From contig OY855905.1 of NCBI GenBank assembly GCA_963693305.1, positions 45,941,395-46,005,394 of the forward strand: a stretch of 64,000 bases of DNA, in the 5' to 3' direction. The notes beneath the pieces were generated by a model, which saw only the letters and a list, made by a program, of their open reading frames with translations, was not told the origin of the DNA and searched no databases. Made by a program: the position numbers and the translations under genes. Within the stretch, counting starts at the first letter, position 1; every line of letters starts with the position of its first letter. Of the stretch, positions 30,885 through 41,700 are shown piece by piece. The DNA comes from Meandrina meandrites (lineage: Eukaryota > Cnidaria > Anthozoa > Scleractinia > Meandrinidae).

Positions 30885-31562
30885 TACAAGATGTCATCGC
30901 TGGTAAAGCTTTATCAGATCCCTCCATGCTTGCTTTCAGAGATCCGCACCACTTTCTCGCAGGACAGCTTCACAATTTACATAAAACCTGGCTTTCTATC
31001 GCCTCGCAGATAGATTCTGATACACCTTAAGAAGTTTTGAGCTGGATTGAAGATGGCATCAATGTCTTCAAATATTTTCGACATCTTCGTGGGTCCTTCT
31101 AAGGAGAGGATTTTGACTGCGTACTGCCTCCTTGCAAGATTTTTCAGAATCATATATTATGTAAAACGTTTGCCTCCTTCATTTCTCGTAGTATTTTAGA
31201 CCGTCTGGCTACAGGTGCCATCTCCCTATGGGGCAGGGGACGTGTCACCCCCACGTGTTGTTATGTCCTTAACAGTCGAGCCCACAAAACCTCGTCTCTG
31301 TAATGATGATCGTTTCATTAATTTGTGGACAACCGATAAGCCCTTCAATTTAGATCTTCTCCTGGCACTCCTGCGTTATGTCCTCAAAGATTCGTATCAG
31401 TCTGTAACAGATGATAAGTCGGGCTACGACCATATCCTTCTCACTTATAATAGCAGGACCTTTGGTTTCCAATGGGGAGGTTGGTATTTTGTGAGCAATA
31501 TAATTCCCCCGGACTCCCTAAAAAATTTCATTGTGCTTTTCCTTCTCGTCCCTCAGGAGTAA
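30885..31562 (+). pseudogene. DIRS-type reverse transcriptase N-terminal remnant
   Basis: In one frame, with stops at 31028 and near 31101, the translation resembles the DIRS RT: a stretch with YFRHLRGSF, then ILDRLATGAISLWG, the entry to the palm LTVEPTKPRLCNDDRFINLW, then DDKSGYDHILL and RTFGFQWGGWYFV. The frame ends soon after, before the catalytic YxDD. Inference: dead copy with internal deletion. The + orientation agrees with the split repeats. Confidence 0.6.
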
Positions 31563-31768
31563 TTAAAGACCCTCTTCTGATTCCTCTTCGATTTAAATTT
31601 GGGTAGCTGGTTCTTCACTACGGTTGGGTCCTTGTTTTGGAGTGTGGGAGATTTGGTATTAAGTATGGGGCCTTGTTATTGGCCAGGGGTATGGGTGTTT
31701 GGTATCCTTTTTCCCGGCGCTTTTGTTGCCTGTTTCTCGTATATTTCACTTATGCCATAAGCCTAGGA

Positions 31769-31829
31769 CGCCAGGGCTCCCATTCTCATTATAGAAGTGT
31801 AGGTGTAGGTGAGACCGGTGAAAATACTT
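31769..31829 (+). repeat. Split direct repeat B1
   Basis: cgccagggctcccattctca to gaccggtgaaaatactt; abuts A2. It has a duplicated taggtg hexamer compared with B2. Confidence 0.7.
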
Positions 31830-31832
31830 TAC

Positions 31833-31907
31833 TATTGTCAGCGGTCTCACTGTAGCGTATATAAGGAGAATCCCATCATCAACTCGCTCTCTTTTCTCGC
31901 ACACCCG
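31833..31907 (+). repeat. Split direct repeat A2
   Basis: A 75-bp exact copy of A1, including the TATA-like gtatataagg. Confidence 0.75.
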
Positions 31908-32052
31908 AAGTTTGTTTCATCGCAGTTGGTAGTATCTTTTACATAGCTGTCTTTATCTGGTCTCATCTGTACTTACCCCCTTGTGGTCTCTTTCAGCAGT
32001 TCTCCCTCCCTTCCCTCCCCTTTTCATTGTCCCTTTTGCCGCTGAGAGCGTC

Positions 32053-32107
32053 CGCCAGGGCTCCCATTCTCATTATAGAAGTGTAGGTGAGACCGGTGAA
32101 AATACTT
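32053..32107 (+). repeat. Split direct repeat B2, right end of element
   Basis: Copy of B1 lacking the extra hexamer. Confidence 0.7.
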
Positions 32108-32735
32108 CACTGTGTGATGCGTACTGTCTGGCGTCCGGCTGCCAATGCCAAGCTGTGATATTTACAAAACTGACCGATTAACTTTGTCCCTCTTCTGGTT
32201 CAGCTTTCAGCGTTTGCGGTCTTCGAAAGAAATCAATTTCACTTCCGAAGGAGTTTTATGCTTGTCACATGGGGAAATAATTCTCTCTCTCGAAACAGTT
32301 TCATCCTTCTCACATCAAAAGTTACACTTATTACATGAGTTATATGATTCCTAGAAGAGGAAAGAAACACTCTGCTTCCCGAATGAGTTTTATCGTTCCC
32401 ACATAGCAAAACTAATTGTGCCTCCTTACGAGTTTTTTTTCTCTTCCAAAAGGAGATTCTTTTCAGATTTATCGAACAATAGTGGGTAGTTCATTTCCAA
32501 TAAACTGTGACTCGTTTTTGGATTTTGCTGATCAATAAGATAAACCCCTTATAATTCACAAAACCTTTTAACAAATAGATTGCTTCGACAGGCAATTTGC
32601 TTGAGTGAGAAATTTTAGGTATCCACAGGAAATTAAACTCGCGTAAACATGTGAATATTCGAACTTCGCCTTTCACCTGTTAGACCTTTAATTTTCTTGG
32701 TTATATGTATACAACTGATTTTGTTGGACAGGTAT
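32108..32735. other. Spacer, nothing recognised
   Basis: About 0.6 kb, with weak internal repetition of a motif (ccgaa.gagttttat) at about 32246 and 32379. No gene seen. Confidence 0.4.
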
Positions 32736-33002
32736 GTGCCACCATGGTCTTTGCGATCTTCATGTAGGGGACTTCTGAAAGTTTCTCGGCCCAACGCTAG
32801 GTATATGGCGACAGATCGTTTTCCGTTTGTTCACCAAGAGTCTGGAACAGCCTACCGGATCATTTGAGACTTGCAGTTCACCTGCCTTCTTTTAAGCGTC
32901 ATCTTAAGACTTATTTATTTCGCCAGGCTTTGTATCAGTCTATTTAATAGCTTTTAGCTTTTATCATATCTAAAGCGTCTTACTATTATTATTATTATTA
33001 TT
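32736..33002 (+). mobile_element. CR1/L2-like LINE 3' tail, 5'-truncated
   Basis: From 32834 to the stop at 32945-32947 the frame reads PRVWNSLPDHLRL...LPSFKRHLKTYLF, the conserved C-terminal end of CR1/L2/Jockey-type LINE proteins. Upstream similarity continues in another phase, so one frame break is present near 32832. The 3' end runs into (ATT)n at 32985-33002; short 3' microsatellites are usual for these LINEs. Confidence 0.7.
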
Positions 33003-33031
33003 GTTGTAAGTTAAAGTTATTATTAAAGTTA

Positions 33032-35198
33032 ATTAAGAAAAACAGAAAACCCTGAAGGCAAAAATAATGTCCGCCATATGAGCACCATTTTAATGTTTAA
33101 TGGGAAGTGATAGCAAAAAAGCGTATTGCTTTCTTTATTCACCACTTGGTTTTTAACCACCACTCAAGAAAATTTAGGCATGGCTCTACCATTAATTGCA
33201 CCAAAACATTAGGGGGTGGTCTTTCTTCTGAGGCTTTTGACATGACAATCTAAAACTTTAGCAGTTTAATAAGTTTCCAAATGTTGTCAAATTGATGTGA
33301 GTGACGTATGTAAATTAGGCCACTTGCCTTAATTTTCTTGAGCATGTTTATCTTCTTAAAAGTTAAGTTTTGTAAAAGAATTGTCCACTTCCCGGTTATT
33401 ATACTAGGGAACAGCTGGCTATTTGCTTGTTCATCCTCTGTTTGTAGTGTTTCGTTTGTATAAAATCAGTCTAAAACTTGAACTTAGAAGGGCAGCAATG
33501 GTTGGTGTTCTTAAAACTCTTTCTGTCCGGTCTTAGGTTTGTTGAAACTAATAGTAAGGTTAAAAATCAAGAAAAATCTTTGATTATGCAAATACTAAGA
33601 CGCCCATCTTAGTTAAATGCAGTTAATCATGCGCTGTTTGCGAGTTCTACTCGTGCCAGCAGGTCTGCAGAGATATGATATGAGTTTAACAACGCCGTTT
33701 TTCTCAATTGCCAGCTGTCGATTTTATATTCTTTACATCTCTTTACATAATTATATCCTCTTAAAGAACAGGAAACACAGACTACATTGTGTTCTTCAGA
33801 GATACCTGACTTGAAAGAAAAGTTTTTTCCCCGCGGAAGACTCGCTTTGATTCAGAGAAACTAAACGAGAAGACTCCAGTGCAGTAAGTCGTGTTTGTTA
33901 CTCCCGTATACTATACGTACAAGTTATGTTAATTATGCAGAGTGAGTGAGAGAGAGGAGTTTGCTTCTCAAGCCGAGATATGATATGAGTGTAACAACGT
34001 TACCTACGTTTTGTCTTAAAATGTAGCGTTAGATCTACACAGAACTCGACAGACTGACATACGGTATGGGCGTCGTCGTATTCATTTTTTTTTTTTGCGA
34101 CGACGATTTCACAAGCTAGATAGGTGGAAACAAGGGTAAGCGGTTTAGGTTATCGCAATTTTAGTGCGTGAAGCTCGTATTAACTTGAATTTGTTTGCCA
34201 TGGTCTTTTGTTTCGCGCTTTTTTTAACGGGATGTTTGTTCGAAGGCGCTAGAGAAAAGAAAAACAATGATCATATGTTGTTTATGCCGTTTCACTCGAT
34301 TTGTATGCTCTGCTGGTAATTTATGCAGTGTGAACAGTATCCTATTACACACTGCAACAATCATCGCATCGCTTTTAAGATTGGGGAAAATTCGACTCCA
34401 AACTTGAGCCAGCTATGTTCCACCGATCAGAAGCACATCAATGGGCTCCTACTACCCAGACACTCATACCCCAATACTTCTATCTAACTAAAGAGACCAT
34501 TAATGCCTCTCATCGGAGACAAGGCAGACTCGTATCAACGTATAGGGATTTAACAAACTTACAATTTTGACGTCTTCTGTGATCTATAACTGAACAGACA
34601 CACCGCAAATTGCAATCTATTTCTTTTATACAATACCAAGACTCTGTACACTTCAGTATCGCTATTAAAAGCACCGCCACTGGTGAGCATAGGTTATTTT
34701 CATTTCGAGTAATTAGTTTTCCGTAATCACGAAGCACTGTTAAACCGATTTTAAAATACGCAATATGAAGGAAAAATAAAATGTCAACACAAGAAACTGG
34801 CCTATATTCCCTTTGTACTCTCTTAGCTTTTTAAGTAAGGTAAGTGTTCAACGCCGTCGTTCAACTGCCATTTATGGATTTCCTGTAGCGGTTCCAAATT
34901 ACTCGAGCATCTCGAGGGGGAAGAGTATTTAGCAGATTTTTCCTCTATGTAGATTTATAGTTAAGCTGAACTTTCTTTCGTTGTTTTCGTTGAAAAACTT
35001 TGCGAGAAGACTGACTTGGACTATGAACTCTGATCACGCGCGCGAGTCACACCACGCAGTGACGTCATCTGTGTGTCTGTTCTCTAATAGATGACATGAA
35101 TCAGCCAATCACAGCGCGCGCAGCAACACGGTTATTGTATAGTTATCATTATTATTTTATACTCTTAAAGTTAGCATGAAGGACCAAGAGTTACTTTT
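33032..35198. repeat. 2167-bp tandem unit, copy 1
   Basis: Starts attaagaaaaacagaaaacc and ends gaccaagagttactttt. It matches copy 2 at constant offset 2167 with only scattered single-base and homopolymer differences. No protein domain; the short open frames repeat in both copies simply because the DNA does. Confidence 0.93.
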
Positions 35199-37365
35199 AT
35201 TAAGAAAAACAGAAAACCCTGAAAGCATAAATAAAGTCCGCCATATGAGCACCATTTTAATGTTTAATGGGAAGTGATAGCAAAAAAGCGTATTGCTTTC
35301 TTTATTCACCACTTGGTTTTTAACCACCACTCAAGAAAATTTAGGCATGGCTCTACCATTAATTGCACCAAAACATTAGGGGGTGGTCTTTCTTCTGAGG
35401 CTTTTGACATGACAATCTAAAACTTTAGCAGTTTAATAAGTTTCCAAATGTTGTCAAATTGATGTGAGTGACGTATGTAAATTAGGCCACTTGCCTTAAT
35501 TTTCTTGAGCATGTTTATCTTCTTAAAAGTTAAGTTTTGTAAAAGAATTGTCCACTTCCCGGTTATTATACTAGGGAACAGCTGGCTATTTGCTTGTTCA
35601 TCCTCTGTTTGTAGTGTTTCGTTTGTATAAAATCAGTCTAAAACTTGAACTTAGAAGGGCAGCAATGGTTGGTGTTCTTAAAACTCTTTCTGTCCGGTCT
35701 TAGTTTTGTTGAAACTAATAGTAAGGTTAAAAATCAAGAAAAATCTTTGATTATGCAAATCCTAAGACGCCCATCTTAGTTAAATGCAGTTAATCATGCG
35801 CTGTTTGCGAGTTCTACTCGTGCCAGCAGGTCTGCAGAGATATGATATGAGTTTAACAACGCCGTTTTTCTCAATTGCCAGCTGTCGATTTTATATTCTT
35901 TACATCTCTTTACATAATTATATCCTCTTAAAGAACAGGAAACACAGACTACATTGTGTTCTTCAGAGATACCTGACTTGAAAGAAAAGTTTTTTCCCCG
36001 CGGAAGACTCGCTTTGATTCAGAGAAACTAAACGAGAAGACTCCAGTGCAGTAAGTCGTGTTTGTTACTCCCGTATACTATACGTACAAGTTATGTTAAT
36101 TATGCAGAGTGAGTGAGAGAGAGGAGTTTGCTTCTCAAGCCGAGATATGATATGAGTGTAACAACGTTACCTACGTTTTGTCTTAAAATGTAGCGTTAGA
36201 TCTACACAGAACTCGACAGACTGACATACGGTATGGGCGTCGTCGTATTCATTTTTTTTTTTGCGACGACGATTTCACAAGCTAGATAGGTGGAAACAAG
36301 GGTAAGCGGTTTTAGGTTATCGCAATTTTAGTGCGTGAAGCTCGTATTAACTTGAATTTGTTTGCCATGGTCTTTTGTTTCGCGCTTTTTTTAACGGGAT
36401 GTTTGTTCGAAGGCGCTAGAGAAAAGAAAAACAATGATCATATGTTGTTTATGCCGTTTCACTCGATTTGTATGCTCTGCTGGTAATTTATGCAGTGTGA
36501 ACAGTATCCTATTACACACTGCAACAATCATCGCATCGCTTTTAAGATTGGGGAAAATTCGACTCCAAACTTGAGCCAGCTATGTTCCACCGATCAGAAG
36601 CACATCAATGGGCTCCTACTACCCAGACACTCATACCCCAATACTTCTATCTAACTAAAGAGACCATTAATGCCTCTCATCGGAGACAAGGCAGACTCGT
36701 ATCAACGTATAGGGATTTAACAAACTTACAATTTTGACGTCTTCTGTGATCTATAACTGAACAGACACACCGCAAATTGCAATCTATTTCTTTTATACAA
36801 TACCAAGACTCTGTACACTTCAGTATCGCTATTAAAAGCACCGCCACTGGTGAGCATAGGTTGTTTTCATTTCGAGTAATTAGTTTTCCGTAATCACGAA
36901 GCACTGTTAAACCGATTTTAAAATACGCAATATGAAGGAAAAATAAAATGTCAACACAAGAAACTGGCCTATATTCCCTTTGTACTCTCTTAGCTTTTTA
37001 AGTAAGGTAAGTGTTCAACGCCGTCGTTCAACTGCCATTTATGGATTTCCTGTAGCGGTTCCAAATTACTCGAGCATCTCGAGGGGGAAGAGTATTTGGC
37101 AGATTTTTCCTCTATGTAGATTTATAGTTAAGCTGAACTTTCTTTCGTTGTTTTCGTTGAAAAACTTTGCGAGAAGACTGACTTGGACTATGAACTCTGA
37201 TCACGCGCGCGAGTCACACCACGCAGTGACGTCATCTGTGTGTCTGTTCTCTAATAGATGACATGAATCAGCCAATCACAGCGCGCGCAGCAACACGGTT
37301 ATTGTATAGTTATCATTATTATTTTATACTCTTAAAGTTAGCATGAAGGACCAAGAGTTACTTTT
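35199..37365. repeat. 2167-bp tandem unit, copy 2
   Basis: Head-to-tail with copy 1. Differences seen include a/g changes near 36862 and 37099, and a shorter T run near 36256. Confidence 0.93.
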
Positions 37366-37553
37366 ATTAAGAAAAACAGAAAACCCTGAAAGCATAAATA
37401 AAGTCCGCCATATGAGCACCATTTTAATGTTTAATGGGAAGTGATAGCAAAAAAGCGTATTGCTTTCTTTATTCACCACTTGGTTTTTAACCACCACTCA
37501 AGAAAATTTAGGCATGGTTCTTCAAATAATTGCACCAAAAACTATGGGGGCGG
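37366..37553. repeat. Tandem unit copy 3, left part, interrupted by BEL element
   Basis: The first 188 bp of a third copy. It runs up to the BEL element and ends with the target site ggcgg; the copy resumes at 45679. Confidence 0.85.
37549..37553. repeat. Target-site duplication (GGCGG), left
   Basis: Five bases repeated at 45674-45678. Five bases is usual for BEL/Pao integration. Confidence 0.8.
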
Positions 37554-38321
37554 TGTAGCAACAGTTGCGCGCGAGACTAGCGAACTGAGGTAGCGCGCGC
37601 GACTTCAACAATTTGCACGCGCTCTACATGGCGCGATTACATTTTCCGTTAATTAAGTTTTTTGTGCTTCGTCGTTATTGTCAATTTAAACAGATTTTTT
37701 AGGGTTTGTAGTTTAAGAGAATTGTTACCCTTTGTTTAATGTTTCTTAAGACCATTTGTTTAAGTTATTTAAAGGTCTACATTTACGCATTTGAAAAAGC
37801 TCGCGCTAATATAATTTCCAGAAAGTTCGTCAATGTCGCGAAAGCATACGCGAAAGCGCCGCGACATCCAACAAGCTATATAAGTTCTCAGTTTTTGCCT
37901 TTGAGTTCAGTTGACGTTAGATACAATCCACAAGAAGTCAAGTACGGCAACTCAATCCTTCTTTAGTGATTTTAGGCAGCACCAAGGTAAATATTTTGAC
38001 GCTAATTTAGTTTATTCACTTTATCGCTTTATTTGTTTCTGTCTTAGTTTCAGTTTTTATCGTTCATATTTGTAATTTAAGGCTTAAGATTTAAGATAAG
38101 AAGAAAGTTGTACACGACATCGTTAACCGTTATTTGTAAATCTTTACTTTTTTATTTCCTTCTTGTAAACTGTACACTTTCTTAAATGCATTTATATTCC
38201 GTAGTTTTCACGATCTTATTTGTAATTTTTTACGTATGTTTTATTTTAGTTCTCACGTTATTTATTGAACAAGCAATAAATATCAGTTATGCGAACGGTT
38301 TCCTAAATCACTGGAGTAATA
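37554..38321 (+). repeat. 5' LTR of BEL/Pao element, 768 bp
   Basis: TGTAGCAACA...GGAGTAATA. Same length as the 3' LTR, and no difference was found by eye. It contains TATATAA at 37877-37883 and a poly(A) signal AATAAA at 38275-38280, giving a normal U3-R-U5 layout. Confidence 0.93.
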
Positions 38322-38397
38322 GTGAGAACTTGCTGAACCACAACGAGAAGCAAAGAAAGAGGAAACCAGCAAGTCAAGCGCAACAAGCATCAAGTTC

Positions 38398-38489
38398 AAG
38401 AAGCGAAGAATAAAGTGGTCAAGAAGCGAAAGGTAAAGTGGTCAAGAAGCGAAGCATAAAGTGGTCAAGAAGCGAAGAATAAAGTGGTC
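38398..38489 (+). repeat. 23-bp tandem repeat, 4 copies, in BEL leader
   Basis: Unit aagaagcgaag.ataaagtgg plus tc, at 38398, 38421, 38444 and 38467. It lies in the untranslated leader between 5' LTR and ATG. Confidence 0.9.
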
Positions 38490-38765
38490 AAGAAGTCAAG
38501 GACGTTCTAGCGACGGAAACCAAGTAAAGTAAAAGTAAAGTGTAAGGGTTTTTAGGTCCAAGAACGTTATCATTACAAAGACACTGTTTAATGAAGATGA
38601 TTTTCGCAAGTGAAGCGAAAACATTAATTTAAGTTAAGTTCATTACCGTGATTAAGTTAAGTTCACGGTTCGTGCACAATTTATTTGTCGCGTTACACGG
38701 CTTTACAGTTGTGAAGTCCTAAAGTTTAAGAAGAAATTACATAAGTATTAAGTTTTCAAGTAAAA

Positions 38766-41700
38766 ATGTCTAGCCCTCAAGACCAAGCACTAGATAATTT
38801 AGCTGAAGAGTCATTATTGCTTTCTGCCAGTGCAGAAGGAGAAGTTAAAGTAAATAGTGATCAAGTAGATAAGATAAGCGTAAATAGCGTAAGTGCAGAT
38901 TCTCTGCAAGAGCAACAGCGAATTACTAGAATGCGAACACTCACCGAGAAGGGTCTAGCCTATCAAGAAGAGCTCCAAAGGGAACGAGAGAAAGAACAAG
39001 ACCAGCTCGTCAAGAAATTTCACGAAACGTACAACGCTTGGAAAATGCAAGCAGCAAACATCGAGTCATCCATAGCTGAACAGCTGCCATCGTCCCAAAA
39101 GGAGAAGGAGGAAGCGATTTCTCGTTTGAAAGATCTGCACGAAAAGGCTCAGAAAATATACGAAACGTTACGGAACGCTCGGCCTCCGGGACAAGAAATT
39201 CGTCAAAAAATGGACGCATGTGACTCGCTGACTCAAACTCTGGATCGTCAGTTAGGACAACAATCCACCAAAGGCGAATCCGCGTCACACCAAGAAGAAG
39301 ATAGAAGGTCTGTCCGAAGTAGATTATCGAGCAAAGCATCCACAAAGTCAAGTCGATCAAGAGCCAGTAGGTCCTCAAGGGCATCTTCCCTCATCGACTT
39401 AAAGAAAGCTGATGCTGCTGCAGAACTAGCCGCAAAGGAAGCCGAATTTAACGCCCTACAAGAACAAGCAAAACATAAGGAGGATATCGCTAAAATGGAA
39501 GCGCAACTCAGGGCCGAAACAACAAGGATCGAATCAGAACTGGCGCGAAGAAAACTGGAGTTGGAACAGAGCGAAGTAAAGAAGCAAATGGAAATAGCAA
39601 GAGCAAGGCTTAAGGCGTACCAAGAAGTCGAAGAGCTTGAAGACGACATAGATCCCGTCGAAGACGATATCTTGCGCATTTCTCCAATTCAGACACAAAT
39701 TGAAACAGTTTCAGAATCCCTACTTCCTCCACAAGAACCTAACCATTCAACAACAGGCGTAAACGTTACAAATTCAACGACGCAGCCCCCTCAACAGCAT
39801 CAGAATGTCGATCAGTCTGTTCACGTTCAGCCGCAAGAATCATCAAATTCAGATACAACTGACAAGATTGTCACCGCGATAACTGAATCATTTAGCATGA
39901 GTCGCCTCCCAGCACCCGAACCGACCATCTTTAGTGGCAAGCCTATCCAGTACCCAGACTGGAAGTCGTCTTTCCAGGCTATCATACACCGAAAGAACTT
40001 ACCGCCAAGCGACAAAATGTACTACTTAAAAAGATATGTGAGTGGATCTGCTAAAGAAGCCATCAGCGGACTCTTTCTACAAAATTCATCAGAAGCCTAC
40101 GAACGAGCGTGGAACATCCTTGACGAGAGGTTTGGTCACCCTTTCGTAGTTGCTAAGGCATACAGAGACCAGCTACATGGATGGCCAAGGATCGGTGTTA
40201 AAGATCGCCATGGTCTCAGGAGATTTGCCGACTTCATAACAAGTGTGGAAACTGCAATGCAAACAATTGAAGATCTCAAGATCTTGAATGACTACATGGA
40301 GAACCAGAAGCTACTCACCAAGTTACCAGACTGGCTTGTTTCACGGTGGAACAGAGAAGTCACAAGACAAATGAAAGAAGAAAAGAAGTATCCAGATTTT
40401 AAGGCCTTCGCGACTTTCATCAACGCCGAAGCAGATTTCGCATGCAACCCTATCTCTTCTTGCTACGCAGTGAAAGAGGCAGAAACGACATCGGACAACA
40501 CAAATCGAGCACAAAAGCCTAAAGATGAAAGAAGCAAGACTGTTCACTCTGCCAAGACTACAGAAGAGAGTTCCAAACAGCTGAAGGAAACTCCAAAACA
40601 GCAACCTCAGTGCGCATTCTGCAAGAAGACGAATCATCAGTTGGATGCCTGCTTAAGGTTTAAGACTGAAACACTCGAGAACAGAATGAATTTCGTTAAG
40701 GAAAACAGGCTCTGTTTCGGATGTTTAAAGACAGGTCACATGTCCCTCGATTGTAGAAAAAGGCTGGCTTGTTCTACATGTAACAAGAAGCACCCCACTT
40801 GTCTTCATGATGAAAGGAAAGATTCAAAGAAGAAAGAAGACAGAAGTGAAGAAGATAAACCCGCAAGTGTCCCCAAGTCTACCTCTTGTGCATCACAAGG
40901 AGCCTCAAGTGTTAGCACCTCAATGATTGTTCCTGTGTGGTTGTCATCATCCTCAAAGCCCGAAAAGGAAGTACCGGTTTACGCAATATTGGACACTCAA
41001 AGCGACGCAACGTTTATCTTGAAAGACATTTGCGACCAGCTTGGCGCAGAAACGCAACCAACGAAGCTTCGACTAAGTACTATCACTAGCCAAGAGTCAC
41101 TCGTCGACAGTCAAAGAGTCACAAGTGTTCAAGTAAGAGGATACGATTCCAACCTCAAGATTTCGATACCAGTCGCTTACACAAGTACGTCGATCCCCGC
41201 CGATGAAGATCACATACCGACTAAAACCACTGCTAAGAACTGGGATCACTTGCAAGCCATTGAAGACAAAATGCACGACCTATTAGACTGCAATGTTGGA
41301 TTGCTCATCGGATACGACTGCTCTCAAGCGTTGACCCCAAGAGAAGTTGTTGCCGGCAAGAGTAATGAGCCTTATGGTATTAAAACAGATCTCGGATGGA
41401 GTATCGTAGGCGGCGGTAATGTAGAGGGTGAAACGTCCTTTTGCCACAAGGTTGCTGTAAAGGAGCTCCCTGTCATACAAATGAACGACATCGTAAGAAT
41501 CCTTGAGTCAGACTTTAAGGAAACCAAAGAGGATAAGAAGACATCCCAAGAAGATTTACAGTTTCTCAAAACCATGGAGGAAGGAATCGAAAGGACCGAA
41601 AACGGACATTATCAAATGCCCCTGCCATTTAAGGATCGACCTCTATTACCAAACAATCGATCAATGGCTTTAAGTCGTCTTGAATGTCTTAAGCGAAGAT

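Larger units (their letters stand above)
29202..32107 (+). mobile_element. DIRS-type (PAT/Ngaro-like) retrotransposon remnant with split direct repeats
   Basis: Repeat order is A1 (29202-29276), internal region, B1 (31769-31829), A2 (31833-31907), B2 (32053-32107). A1 and A2 are 75 bp and identical; B1 and B2 match apart from an extra taggtg in B1. B1 abuts A2. Known: this A1-body-B1-A2-B2 layout is diagnostic of PAT- and Ngaro-type tyrosine-recombinase retrotransposons. The body contains an RT remnant of DIRS type but no visible recombinase, so it is a deleted, non-autonomous copy. Confidence 0.7.

Noticed and set aside
33617..36904. Small ORFs repeated exactly at offset 2167
   Set aside because: Repetition comes from the tandem DNA unit; there are no domains, and they lack any sign of coding selection.
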